Shown: positions 1 to 11,128, numbered from the stretch's first letter. The stretch is DNA of 64,000 nucleotides from Gloeopeniophorella convolvens (GCA_022496205.1 WTXD01000013.1:310001-374000), one strand, 5' to 3'. Notes: generated by a model not told the origin, from the letters alone. Numbers and translations: made by a program.

Positions 1-192
1 GAAACTTTCGACCCCACGGCGGTCGGACCTTGGAGAAAACATGACAGGCCCAGTAGCAAACTTCCCATAGGCGGGGTTGATGTTGACGTTGAGACGCTGA
101 GTGTGGCTGAGATCAAAGCACTGGCAGACTCGTGGGTTGCAGCGGCGATGAGGGGACGCTGGCCATCGGCGGCGGCCGGGCTTAGACGTTAG
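1..192 (+). CDS. 3' end of an unidentified gene (partial)
   Basis: Frame 1 is open from the first base to a TAG at 190-192, giving 63 residues that begin ETFDPTAVGPW and end AAAGLRR. The stretch contains a helical, Ala-rich segment (SVAEIKALADSW). The sense of codon use and the clean stop suggest the C-terminus of a plus-strand protein whose body lies outside the window. No family is recognised. An intron acceptor inside this segment cannot be excluded, so the exact exon start is unknown. Confidence 0.45.
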   Translation, partial: ETFDPTAVGPWRKHDRPSSKLPIGGVDVDVETLSVAEIKALADSWVAAAMRGRWPSAAAGLRR

Positions 193-447
193 ACCTGTGC
201 CGGCGACTAACTTGGTCTCCTAAATGCAGACGCCGGATTACGTCAACCCTGGTTTCTCGTCTGGCTGGCAACCACTTTCAATGAACGGGCTGTCAAAGTT
301 GCGCAGCAAACGTGCCGCGTCGAGCGTTCGAGGATCCAGAAATCCAACGTCAATACCTGGACACCTGATACCCAAGCCCGAGCTCTCAAGATGCACAGCC
401 CGATGATGCTGCCAGCTACTCAGGATTCACACCACAAGCCGCAACTA

Positions 448-456
448 GTACAAAAT
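448..456 (+). promoter_or_regulatory. Shared upstream motif of receptor A
   Basis: GTACAAAAT followed closely by CAGTCAATCG lies 155 bp before the receptor A ATG. Related sequences lie 154 bp before B (4355) and 177 bp before C (6771). Position and conservation suggest a retained promoter or 5'-leader element, but no factor is assigned. Confidence 0.35.
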
Positions 457-602
457 GGACAGTCAATCGCAAGGTCAATCGACATTTACCTGTCGGTTTC
501 GTCGCATTCCTTTACCATCCTCCTCTCGCGGATCCCGCAAGGGGAAGACCGCTCATTCTTTCTCACAGGCCTACTCCGTAGCTTCTTATCTGGTATCTCT
601 CA

Positions 603-2130
603 ATGGCGGATTTCACCAACATTGATTGGACAGCCAACGGGACAGTGTGCAAAGCGCAGCAGCTTATCTCCTCCCTCGAGCTGAATCCCACCATCACATG
701 CCTGACGCACGGTCAGAGTATCGGCCTGGCAGTAAGTTTGTGGTCCACAGCCTATCCCGCCATCGTCTTGTTACTCAGTGAGTAGTTGACAGCGGAGGCA
801 TCCTTCATCAGCCTATCTGCGGTCCTCGTTGTGTTCATCTTGATCTGGGTACGTCTGAACAACTGCTGTGGTACAGCTCAGGCCTGACAAGTGTCTGTCT
901 CAGAGAAATGTCAGGCGTTATCAGAGGAGTTTCCCAAACGGTGGTTGGAGGTTATTGCGAGTGCCATTCGACATCTACATGGTGTGTGGGATCATCTATC
1001 AGCGCATTCCCTGCCTAATATCTGTCGTGTGATAGCTCTCGTTGTTTGGGTTCGATATCATGCAAGCTATGGGGGGCGTCCTCGATGTTCGTTGGGCGCA
1101 TGGCGGTATTGTCCGGACTGGATCCTACTGTACCGCACAAGGGGTCATTCAACAGATCGGCGAATTGGGGGTTGCGCTTATCACCATCGTATGTCCCTCG
1201 GTGTTGCGGTTGGAGGCATCGGCTGACCAACGCTTAGATACTCACAGTCCATACTTTTGTGGCCGCCATTTGGAGGGTTGGACTTCGAGCATGTCGATTC
1301 GCCTTTGCAATAGTCGGCCTCGCCTGGGTGTTCGTTGCGCTCTGGGTTGGCATTGGACCTAGCATTCATAAGCATTATGAGGCGCCTACACCGGTACGTT
1401 CGTGTCGTAGCTCTTGTGCTTCCATGTGAATCTCGGTTCACTAACACCTCGTAGTACTGGTGCTGGATTAGCTCTCAATTCTCCGGCCAACGCCTCGCTG
1501 GTGAATATATCTGGATCTGGTTTGCATTGTTTTCCTCCCTGGTGATGTACATCCTATTGTACTTCTGGACGGAAGGCCGTCTCTCTGTGGATGAAGACAA
1601 GTGGTACAAATTCTACACTCACAAACCTGAGCAACGACTCGCATACTCCCAGAGACGTGCAGCGCTCGGTATGCTTGCGTGGGTTCCCCTATGTTCCCAC
1701 TTGGAATACAACTCACATGTCATTCAGGTACCCCCTTGCATACTCTGTTGTCGTCCTTCCGGTGTCCGTTGCACGTTGGCTGTTGTTCAACCATCAAGCG
1801 GTTCCTTCGGCAGTTACCTTTCTTGCTGTTTCCATATTCAATCTCTCAGGTGCCATCAATGTACTTCTGCTCGTCATCATCCGTCCCCGACTTCTTCTGT
1901 TCATTCCTCCCGGATCCTCCGTCAAGACCGAGGCGAACATCAGCCAGCCTGCTCTCAACAACTCTGCAGCGCCCGCTGGTGCTACCAAATCCGACCAAAA
2001 TTTACCGCCAACAGCAGTAGGTCTTGATGATGATATGAAGGGGCAGGTGCGGTATCCCAACCCCGGGTTGCCTGGGAACAACATGTCTTTCGCCCACGAC
2101 AGTTCTGGGCGTATGCCGGGGAACCCTTGA
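603..2130 (+). CDS. Seven-transmembrane receptor, Git3/cAMP-receptor-like, copy A
   Basis: Seven exons join in frame: 603-731, 786-848, 904-981, 1036-1188, 1238-1393, 1455-1678, 1728-2130 (401 aa). A short outside N-terminus carries an N-glycosylation sequon (TANGTVC) and a second conserved Cys. Seven hydrophobic segments follow. The third begins at CTAQG, a long Trp-bearing helix ends at FVAAIWR, and the loop before segment five reads YWCWIS, typical of Git3/Dictyostelium cAMP-receptor-like (class E) proteins. The tail of about 70 residues is polar. It likely acts at the plasma membrane as a G-protein-coupled nutrient or signal sensor; the ligand is unknown. The start is the only ATG giving the N-terminus shared with copies B and C. 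It is the first of four tandem paralogs. The 7TM family call is firm; the exact receptor class is inferred. Confidence 0.82.
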
Positions 2131-3488
2131 CGACGGGGCGACATCGCAAAGCCGGACGCCGATGCACCATACCACATGTGCCATGTTCTCGACTTGTGGA
2201 CCATTTCCAACTGTAGCGTTATTGGGTAGTATATCTTGTTTGTTCGCACTAACAGACTCCCGAATGGCGTACCTCTCGCGAATAAGTAGTGTACACTTAT
2301 GTAGTGAGGATTTAGAGTATCACCTGACGAGAACTTTTCACTACACTCGAGGATGCCTGGCTGGCGTGAGCCGTGGGGCGAGTGTGCAGTAGATCCTGCT
2401 GTGCTTCTTCCTCAGTCGTAGTAGAACAGAACGAACTTTTGTATTCAACCTGATCAACACTTCCACACCATTGTTAGCATGTACAATAACCGTGCTGTCC
2501 TCGTCCCGCGCACACGGGTGACAGTCGTGGGGCACTGCACTCTCAGTGTCATGTCAAATTTTTGATTCCCTAGCACCCGATCTTCAGACGGACATCTCGC
2601 ACATATCATGAACGGCAATGATACTATCAATGGGCAGGCGTCGGGTTGGCCTCAATGAGGATGGGCCTGGCCCTACCGCGCTTCCAGGGTGGCGAGTATG
2701 ATGTCTGACGTCCCCTATTTTGGCTATTGTATGAGACTGTCCAGCTATTATGGTAGGAACTGGACCATACTTGACGAGGGCCGAACTATATAGGCTATCT
2801 GGGACGATTTCGAACCATCCGGGTGTTTCGGAGTTGTTCCGAGTTCTGGATAATGGACATCCAAATAACAGGATCCGGGAGATATACTGTAGGCTGTATC
2901 TACACACGGTACATGCTTGCCGTCGTCAGCGTTGTATAGACTCGGTCACCAGTCTAGGCTGTATCGCGTTTTCAGGTTTGTCGACGAGGGAGTGTTGGTG
3001 TATGTAAGAATGTGCTCAGCCCCGAGAGCCTAAGAACCGGTGGTGTGCATTCGCACTTTGGTATGCATGCAGGGCCTTTGTCCTCGTTGAGGGCATATGA
3101 AAACCGTCGGACATACTCCTGCCATTGTCGCTGACACCAGCATTCAGGTGGCGGCTTGCGCACAGCCATGAACAACGGCGATGCTACTGAACAGATGTCA
3201 ACTATCAATAGAACGAAGACCGGACCCGCCCTTTGGTCCCACACCGCGCTTCCAGGGCTGCGGCGAGGGGTCTGATCATGGTACCCCCGGTAGCGGAAGG
3301 CTGAAGCACGGGAGAAGTTGATAAGCTCGCCTGAGCGGCCAGGCCCTTGGCTGAATCGCTCCAGTCGGTTCAAGATGCGTTTTTCATAATGCTCGGGGCT
3401 GATGAAGAAACACTGATTGAGGGAAGCACAATGGGAGCAGACAGTGGAGCTAGTAAGCGACACGTCAGACGCGGTGTGCCAGCAGGTA
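2131..3488. other. Gene-free spacer between receptor A and the first TIR element
   Basis: No reading frame here has plausible splice structure or a recognisable protein. The short frames on both strands look random. The only internal structure seen is a weak, diverged direct duplication described separately. The spacer ends at the TA next to the transposon-like element. Confidence 0.5.
2605..3285. repeat. Two diverged direct repeat units (about 2605-2710 and 3162-3285)
   Basis: Both units begin near a GCACA...CATGAAC segment, carry ACTATCAAT in the middle, and end with a shared CCGCGCTTCCAGGG followed by a GGCGAG-like run. The matches are interrupted by insertions, so this is an old duplication. 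It could be a decayed repeat or the relic of a duplicated exon; no intact protein can be read in either unit. Confidence 0.35.
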
Positions 3489-4219
3489 CTATCGTGTAAC
3501 TAGAGATGGACTGTAACGGGAGATGGACCGTTTTGAAGATCTCGTTTGTGTGCAACAACGACTGCGTGCATTAACACAACAATTTAACACAGTGATCTTA
3601 TACATATCTACTGCGCCCCTGCGAAAACTGGTGTCCATTGAGTGAGCTTTTGAGGCAGGATAAATCGGTCTTTGAGCAGTATGCCTTTTTGGGCACTAAT
3701 CGCTCAGGGACCATCTTGAAACCAATCCAAATGCTATGATACTTGGACAACATGGCACTCTATTGACAACACATAAGTCTATCCACTTTCTATGGCAAGA
3801 GGGTGCGAGGAACATCACAATCGAGAGTTTCAGTCCTGGAGGGGTTCCGACGTGACGTCCGAGTTCAGGCTCCGACGGAATGACCGAGATTGCGTTGATG
3901 GACTCGGGAATGTTGGGTGATGGACTGGGCGCTCGTTTCCCAAGGCGCCAGGCGGAACGCCCAAATTGGCAGTCGGCTCTCCGGCACGTGTGACACTCCG
4001 TGACCCATCTGCAGCTCTTGCGGGGCATTTGACGTTGCTTTTGGCTTTACTCTGGCACACTTAGATCTTTATTAAAAAAATCAAAACACCGAGAGAATGT
4101 TGTGCACATCCTTGGGAACATGGTGTAGAAGTTTTGAGGCCAAGATCTGGTGAAATGGGACGGAGTCTCGGGAGATGGACCGAAGTGACGTTTTTGGTCC
4201 ATCTCTAGTTACACGATAG
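3489..4219. mobile_element. MITE-like element with 23-bp terminal inverted repeats, copy 1
   Basis: The 731-bp element begins CTATCGTGTAACTAGAGATG and ends with the exact reverse complement; the perfect inverted match is 23 bp. It is flanked on both sides by TA (3487-3488 and 4220-4221), as expected of a TA target-site duplication used by Tc1/mariner-type and some other cut-and-paste elements. The octamer AGATGGAC recurs just inside both ends, giving subterminal repeats. No transposase is encoded; the longest frame (minus strand 3696-4028, 110 codons) has no recognised domain. It is therefore probably non-autonomous, mobilised in trans. A second copy at 9058-9788 has the same length and differs at roughly 14 positions. 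The superfamily is an inference from the TA flanks only. Confidence 0.85.
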
Positions 4220-4354
4220 TACCAGGGGCGCAGCAGGCACTCAGCAGGCCTGCCATACTTATATTGAGCTGCACAGCACCAGGCGTCAACATACACACCC
4301 CGATGAAGCTACGGGCCCGCCATCCCAGAATTTTCTTCAAGAAGTGTCGCAACC

Positions 4355-4363
4355 GTACAAAAA
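4355..4363 (+). promoter_or_regulatory. Shared upstream motif of receptor B
   Basis: GTACAAAAA within CGCAACCGTACAAAAATGAC lies 154 bp before the receptor B ATG, almost the same distance as in copy A. See the copy A motif. Function is inferred from conservation only. Confidence 0.35.
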
Positions 4364-4508
4364 TGACAACCGTCTGTCCTTCTTGCCCCTCCAATTTCTT
4401 TCCTCTCCCATTCACCCTTCATCCACTCTCCACTCATCCCGCAAAGGAACGGCTGCCCGTTTTGCATCGCGGCCCCGTCCCCGACCCCTTATCTTGCGTT
4501 CGTAAGCC

Positions 4509-6028
4509 ATGGCGGCGTCTTCCGACATCAACTGGACGGCCAACGGGACGGTGTGCAACGCGCAGCAGTTCAATTCCTCTCACCAGCCCAATCCCACCAT
4601 CACATGCCTGACGCACGGTCAGGGCATCGGCCTAGCGGTGAGCTTGATCGATATTTCCTGTGGCGATCTCGTTGCTCATCCTGCCCAGCTGACGGCGGAG
4701 GCATCCTTCGTCAGCTTGAGCGCAGTACTCGTCATGTTCGTCCTGATCTGGGTATGCCTGAGTTACTTCAAGGGTGTGAATCAGGTCTGACCTTTGTGCA
4801 GAGAAACGTCCGGCGCTATAAGAAAGTTCTCCCAAATGGCGACTGGAAGTTGTTGCAGGTGCCGTCCGATATCTACATGGTCCGACCAGTGCAAGAATCA
4901 GCAGCATCTTTACCTGACATTGGTCACGCGACTCCAGCTCGCGTTGTTTGGATTCGATATCATCCAAGCTCTGGGAGGCATCTTCGATGTCCGTTGGGCA
5001 CACAATGGCATCGTCCAGACTGGATCCTACTGCACGGCACAGGGTGTCGTTCAGCAGATTGGTGAACTTGGCGTGGCGTTGATTACGCTCGTGTGTTCTC
5101 CATCGTTATCATCAGAGTTGGTGGCTTACCTTTACCTAGATACTCACCATTCACACCTTCGCCACTGCCCTCTGGCGGGTAGGCCTACAAGCGCGTGGTT
5201 TTGCTTTCGGCATGGTTGGTCTAGCCTGTCTGTTTATTGCACTCTGGGTTGGCATCGGGACCGGTACTCACAAGAACTATGAGGTGCCCACACCAGTATG
5301 TTGTCCCTGGCAGCTTTGTGTCTCTAGTTCGATGTGTGCTGACTCCATTGTGCAGTATTGGTGCTGGATTGGCTCCCGATTCTCCGGCGAACGCATCGCC
5401 GGCGAATACATCTGGCTCTGGATCGCATTATTTTCCTCATTTATAATGTACATCCCACTCTACTTCTGGACGGAGGGTCGCCTCTCTGTGGACAAAGACA
5501 AGTGGTACAAATTTCACACTCACAAACATGAACAACGAATCGAATATTCCCAGAGGCGTGCAGCGCTTGGCATGCTTGCGTAGGCCGTCCCTTTCTTCCG
5601 GTTGGATCCTAGCTTACAAACCGCCCAGTTATCCTCTCGCGTATTCCATCATCGTGCTTCCACTTTCCATCGCGCGCTGGTTGCTCTTCAGCAATAAAGA
5701 AGTCCCTTCAGCGGCCACGCTATTCGCTGTGTCCATGTTCAATCTCTCAGGGGCCATCAATGTACTACTGCTCCTCATCATCCGACCCCAGCTTCTTCTT
5801 TTCACACCTCCGGAAGTGTTCGTCGAGTCTGAGGCAGATCTTACTCACCCCATCCGAGACTCCGCGATGTTCCTCGGCAGTGCCATGTACGACCAAAGCC
5901 CGCAGCCCACTGCAGGAGGCCTCGGAAATGACACGACCGAACAGGGATGGAATCCTAATCTCGAGGAATCCCGGAACAGCGTGTCTCTCACCCACGTTAG
6001 TTCCAGGCAAAGATCAGAGGAGATGTAA
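4509..6028 (+). CDS. Seven-transmembrane receptor, Git3/cAMP-receptor-like, copy B
   Basis: Exons 4509-4637, 4689-4751, 4802-4879, 4938-5090, 5140-5295, 5356-5579, 5629-6028 encode 400 aa. All six introns sit at the same codon positions and phases as in copy A. In the 51-residue exon 4 it differs from A at 9 residues and from C at 5, so B and C are the closest pair there. Hallmarks are the N-terminal sequon WTANGT, the helix-3 start CTAQG, HTFTTALWR in helix 3, and YWCWIGS before helix 5. The tail of about 85 residues is Ser/Pro-rich and unlike that of C. The gene lies 290 bp after the first TIR element. A sensor role at the plasma membrane is inferred from the family; the ligand is unknown. 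Confidence 0.82.
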
Positions 6029-6947
6029 CGACGGGGAGGCGTAGTCTCCGTTATGTACCGCCGTTAATCAACCGCCAAAGGCAGCTATTCGCTATTCTGT
6101 ATACCAGCAGCATCTACACCACTGCCATCTATTGTTCTCGTCCTTACATTATTCTTTAACTGTAGGATTATTATATTGATTGTCTGTATGTATTACTGAG
6201 AAAAAATTGATACGCCCACAACCCCGCACTGGGCTCCGAGTGCATACAGTGACCAATTGATCAAGTACAGCGTTTGATGCAGCCGCAGCGCCCCCGAGCT
6301 TGACGCACGCAGATCTCGGAAGCACAGTCGCACGTGCAGCTCGCTTCTGATGAGCTACTTGCCCGAAGCGCCCACGCGATGCGCTCATGGACTTTGGCTC
6401 CGCATTCGCGCTGCTTGAAGCTCGACGTGGCATCCGTGCTGCTGTTCATGGGTTCATCCTTCTAGGGAACACGTCTTACACCGCCCTCAGGGTTGCTCGA
6501 CAACTTTTACCGCTTGCACGGCGCCATCAGCTCGTAGATGCGGTATGGGAATCGCGATGCCTGGTCGATGTTGACATGAGACATGAGACCGTCGCTGGTT
6601 GCTATTCCGAAGCCCCCAGTCCTTGGATGGCGCTGAATACGGTAGGCCTTCAGCTTCAGTATCCATTAGGGTCTCGTTTACCCCCCTACCTGCGCGCACT
6701 GCGGACAGTTACAGCACTACTGTCTCAATGGATCTGCGACCTTCAAGTCCCCCCATGAGATGTCGTAGCCGTACAAAATACAGTCAATCGACACATGCTA
6801 GTCAATCCCGCTTAGGTCCCCTCTCTTCGCATTCGTCTTTTCTCTCCCTGCCCTCAGACAGAACGAGGATCCGAGGCAGTCCGGCGTACTGCTACGACGA
6901 TCCTGCTCAGTCTAGCCGCGCCCCTTACCTGAAGTCCCATGAGAACG
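6029..6947. other. Spacer between receptors B and C, with the receptor C promoter
   Basis: No convincing gene is seen. The small overlapping frames on both strands lack splice support and family resemblance. The last 180 bp contain the motif shared with the upstream regions of A and B, a CT-rich stretch and the likely transcription start of copy C. Confidence 0.45.
6771..6779 (+). promoter_or_regulatory. Shared upstream motif of receptor C
   Basis: GTACAAAAT followed by ACAGTCAATCG matches the copy A upstream sequence closely, including the trailing AGTCAATCG. It lies 177 bp before the ATG at 6948. No binding factor is assigned. Confidence 0.35.
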
Positions 6948-8354
6948 ATGTCGTCTACCAACATCAATTGGACAGCCAACGGGACGGTGTGCAATGCGCA
7001 ACAGTTCAGTTCCTCTCTTGAGGCCAACCCCTCCATCACATGCTTGACACACGGTCAGACTATTGGCCTGGCGGTGAGCCTGCAGTTCGCAACTTCTGTG
7101 ACCGACTTGTCACTCAACCTGTATAGTTCACGGCCGAGGCATCTTTCATCAGCCTGGCTGCGATACTAGTCGTATTCATCTTGATCTGGGCATGTCTTGT
7201 CCCTTTTGAGGGTGCTACCGGGGTCTGACGAGCATGCGATTTAGAAAAATGTTCGGCATTACAAGAAGACTCTCCCGAATGGTGACTGGAGGTTGTTGCA
7301 GGCTCCATTCGACATCTACATGGTGCGTGTGGCCATTGATTAGTGTTGCCTTCACCTGACATAAATTGGGACAGCTCTCGTTATTCGGGTTCGATGTCAT
7401 GCAGGCCCTAGGGGGCATCTTCAATGTCAGATGGGCGCACAACGGCATTGTCCAAACCGGATCCTACTGCACTGCCCAAGGCGTCGTTAAGCAGATCGGT
7501 GAACTGGGCGTCGCGCTGATCACCCTTGTACTACACCCTCTCTTTATGATCATCAGTGATAGCGACTGACCGATACTCAGGTACTCACAACCCACACCTT
7601 CGTGACCGCCCTTTGGAGGGTAGGATCCCACGCACGCGGAGTCGCTTTTGGAGTCGTTGGCGTTGCCTGTCTGTTCATCGCTCTGTGGGTTGGCATCGGC
7701 CTTAGCATTCATCACAAGAACTACGAGGTGCCCACACCAGTAAGCTGCACTTGGCTTCCTTTCGACTCACCTGTTGATGCTACCATGCAGTATTGGTGCT
7801 GGATCGGTTCTCGATTCCCCTTTGAACGTGTCGGTGGCGAGTACCTCTGGCTCTGGTTTGCATTATTTACGTCGGTGGCGATGTACGTTCCGCTCTACTT
7901 CTGGGCGGAGGGCCGCATCTCCGTCGACGAAGTAAAGTGGTACAAGTTCTACATCCACAAGCCGGAGGAACGAATTGAGTACACCCAGAGGCGCGCGTCG
8001 CTTGGCATGCTTGCGTAGGGCGCCCTCTTTTCTTGCTGGAGCATGACTCACAAGTCATCCAGATATCCCATCGCATACTCATTCATCGTACTTCCTCTCT
8101 CCATCGCTCGCTGGTTGCTCTTCAACCACCGAGACGTTCCTTCGGCAGCCACGTTTTTCGCCAATTACATTTTCAATCTCTCAGGTGCCATCAACGTGCT
8201 CCTGTTCATCACCATCCGTCCCCAGTTACTCCTCTTCACTCCTCCGGAAATTTTCGTCAGGACTGGAGCAGACCTTGACCTACCTACTCTTGACTCCGTA
8301 AAGCTCCCCAATGCCTCCGAAGGTACAGGAGGCAGTAATCGATCAGAGTACTAG
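6948..8354 (+). CDS. Seven-transmembrane receptor, Git3/cAMP-receptor-like, copy C
   Basis: Exons 6948-7073, 7127-7189, 7245-7322, 7375-7527, 7581-7739, 7791-8014, 8063-8354 give 364 aa. The ATG at 6948 is preferred over an in-frame ATG at 6939 because it restores the short N-terminus seen in A and B (MSSTNIN). Intron positions match A and B, but intron 2 (7190-7244) starts with GC instead of GT after the conserved Ile-Trp codons. Exon 5 is one codon longer (an extra His), and the C-terminal tail is about 35 residues shorter than in A and B, which removes most of the Ser/Pro-rich region. Motifs CTAQG, HTFVTALWR and YWCWIGS are intact, so the protein is probably functional. The ligand is unknown. 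Confidence 0.8.
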
Positions 8355-9057
8355 GTAGGCCTCAATAACGATTCCAGAAAGTAGGACTAGAATCTCAATC
8401 TCGGGAACCCAAGGAGGGGAGTATCTTCGATTAGCAGTATTCAATTATCGTTTGTCTGTACTAACACTGGTGTTATGTCTCCACTATTGGGTGTATTTGA
8501 AGGGCGGCACTTGCCGAACACGACCCGCGACAATTACCGGGCACAACCGCCGGCCAGCAGTAGACTCGCGCCCTTGGCACACTGTCGCCGACGTTGTCTG
8601 TCATGTGAAAGACGAGACCCGGGGACCCATGCAGCACAGCCCACCATGACCGGCCTGTCCATCGCACATAATTCGGTGCTTAGCCCGTGCAGCCCTGACC
8701 GTCCTGACATGACAGTGGCGGTGCACGTCAAGCCTTCACTGCCCCTGCCTGCCACCGTTCCTATGACCTCAGCTTCCCGACATACAGGATGATCCGTGCC
8801 ATATAGTTCCATCACCCCTGTGTCAAGTCTCCGTGTCGATGTCTCCCCTGAGTACCTTGCGGGTTCTGCGCAGAGCTCCCCAGATAAGGTTGCATACGGG
8901 TCTCAGTGTTCAGGCAAGTTTTTGGCATACCTCCATGGGCAACGCACCCAGCCTCCTCCCCGACGCCGGATCCGGATCCGTTCTTCCATCCTCGATGGCG
9001 TCGCTGCTGGCGTTTGAAGGTGCATTCCTAATCTCGTCCGCCTCTCAAGTCACGTTA
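8355..9057. other. Gene-free spacer before the second TIR element
   Basis: Nothing is recognised in either strand beyond short random frames. The terminator region of receptor C should fall in the first 150 bp. The stretch ends in the TA next to the second element. Confidence 0.45.
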
Positions 9058-9788
9058 CTATCGTGTAACTAGAGATGGACTGTAACGGGAGATGGACCGT
9101 TTTGAAGATCCCGTTTGTGTGCAACAACGACTGCGTGCATTAACACAACAATTTAACACAGTGATCTTATACATATCTACTGTGCCCCTGCGAAAACTGG
9201 TGTCCATTGAGTGAGCTTTTGAGGCAGGATAAATCAGTCTTTGAGCAGTATGCCTTTTTGGGCACTAATCGCTCAGGGACCATCTTGAAACCAATCCAAA
9301 TGCTATGATACTTGGACAACATGGCACTCTATTGACAACACATAAGTCTATCCACTTTCTATGGCAAGAGGGTGCAAGGAACATCGCAATCGAGAGATTC
9401 AGTCCTGGAGGGGTCCCGACGTGACGTCCGAGTTCAGGCTCCGACGGAATGGCCGAGATTGCGTTGATGGACTCGGGAATGTTGGGTGATGGACTGGGCG
9501 CTCGTTTCCCAAGGCGCCAGGCGGAACGCCCAAATTGGCAGTCGGCTCTCCGGCACGTGTGACACTCCGTGACCCATCCGCAGCTCTTGCGGGGCATTTG
9601 ATGTTGCTTTTGGCTTTACTCTGGCACACTCAGATCTTTATTAAAAAAATAAAAACACTGAGAGAATGTTGTGCACATCCTTGGGAACATGGTGTAGAAG
9701 TTTTGAGGCCAAGATCTGGTGAAATGGGATGGAGTCTCGGGAGATGGACCGAAGTGACGTTTTTGGTCCATCTCTAGTTACACGATAG
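9058..9788. mobile_element. MITE-like element with 23-bp terminal inverted repeats, copy 2
   Basis: This is the same 731-bp element, in the same orientation, as at 3489-4219, with identical 23-bp ends. It is flanked by TA at 9056-9057 and 9789-9790. About 14 substitutions and no length change separate the copies, so both are recent relative to the receptor duplication. Sequences outside the TA differ between the two loci, which argues for two separate insertions rather than one segmental duplication. A 110-codon minus-strand frame (9265-9597) is open in both copies but resembles no transposase. Confidence 0.85.
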
Positions 9789-9988
9789 TATGCGTCTTTG
9801 TACGGAGTCGTTCTGCTCGTGCGGCGACCCCGCGGATATACTAAGCCATCAACAGGGCATCTTCCACCTGTGTACGACATGAAGTATCCCGTTGCAACCT
9901 GCCGACGCGTCATTTTATGCGGTCTGTTGATAGGATGCTCAAAGCATATGAGTGTGTTGCTGATTGAACTGCTGCCCCTGCTTACTAG

Positions 9989-10337
9989 GTCACGGCGCTA
10001 CTCAGTGATGCCCTTCGAAGAACGGACCACGTACTCGATGTCCGGTGGATGCACCTTGCAGCAACAGAGCATCATTACCTGCTCTACGGCGCAAACACAG
10101 CTCGGACGCGCTATGCGTCTCCGCTCAGCGATCCTCATACCCTGGCACTGTTGGAGGTCCTTTGCGTGACGGCGTTCAACCTTGTATGGTCCCTAATCTT
10201 GTCTGCCTCACGCCAACTTGTTCCTGACTTTACGAATGCAGGTCGCTGCTCTCCGCATCTTCGTGAATATCCACCGGCGATCCAAATCCCAGCTGGCGCA
10301 CTTGACTTCTCGACTCCGCAAGTCGGTACCAATTTGA
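9989..10337 (+). pseudogene. Orphan two-exon reading frame, possible gene relic
   Basis: Two segments join in frame through a canonical intron: 9989-10183 (after an acceptor TTACTAG) and 10242-10337, ending in TGA. The 96 residues start VTALLSDALRRTDH and end LTSRLRKSVPI. A hydrophobic stretch across the junction (ALLEVLCVTAFNLVAALRIF) is followed by a basic tail, as at the end of a membrane protein. No upstream exon with a start could be joined; the frame closes just before. It may be the surviving 3' end of a gene disrupted near the second TIR element, or a lineage-specific gene with undetected first exons. The family is unknown. Confidence 0.3.
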
Positions 10338-11128
10338 ATCGTAGCGAAGCCCTAGCAGGGCGGCGTACGCCCGCACCTTCATCAATGTCTGGCGCGCCTG
10401 AGAGCTGGGTGGACGCGGGGCCGACGGAAGTGTCTGGGCATCTGTACTTTGCTGGGCGCGACGATATTACGTGCAAAATGGGCACGCATATTGCGTTCCG
10501 GGGTGCTGCGCCATCGTGTGCCCCGGCGTTACGCTTAGCATTGTGCTCGGCAGCGGCTATCGAGCGCTGATTCGTCTGTGCCCGGTGTCATAGATTGAAA
10601 GGCACTGCAGTCTTTTGTACTGGGGTGCAGCTTATGTTTACCGATGATCTGCCGTCCGAGGTCTGGAGTGCGAGAGTGGTGTTGTTCGACGTGTTCAAGA
10701 TCACAGTACGTCACCTGGTGTATGTAACACGAAGACAACTAAATCAGCTACATGTCACAGCATTGAGGCTGGATAGATGTTGAATTGAGGCACAGACACA
10801 GCCGCCGGTGCCTAGTGCCGTGCCTGTCCGCCCTTCTCCCACAATGCAATCAAGCCCAGAATGCCTCGAAGACCCACCGTGGACCAGATTCCCAAGACGA
10901 AGGTTGCTGTGCAAGCGAGGATAGCTTCTCCAGGAACGCGGCCGACCCGCGGGGTCATACAACACAGCTGGATGCCACTCCGCTGACAGCGCCGTGCCCT
11001 TTCTCCCTCTGCGAGGCCAGATAAGATGCCTCCGCTCGCTGCTGAGCGCGTCCAACCCCCCATCGCGCATCTTGCACACCTCCGGTCACAGAGCCTTCTC
11101 AGTGTGCTTGATCAGAGGAGATAAGACG
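10338..11128. other. Spacer upstream of receptor D
   Basis: No gene is supported. Overlapping open frames (for example 10049-10570 plus and 10744-11079 minus) lack splice continuity and family resemblance. The last 100 bp form the leader of receptor D; the GTACAAAA motif of copies A-C was not found here. Confidence 0.4.

Noticed and set aside
3696..4028. 110-codon minus-strand frame open in both TIR elements (also 9265-9597) as a possible transposase or small protein gene
   Set aside because: Both copies are about 98% identical, so openness is expected by descent. There is no transposase motif (no DDE/DDD triad, no helix-turn-helix), and the composition is unlike the neighbouring genes.
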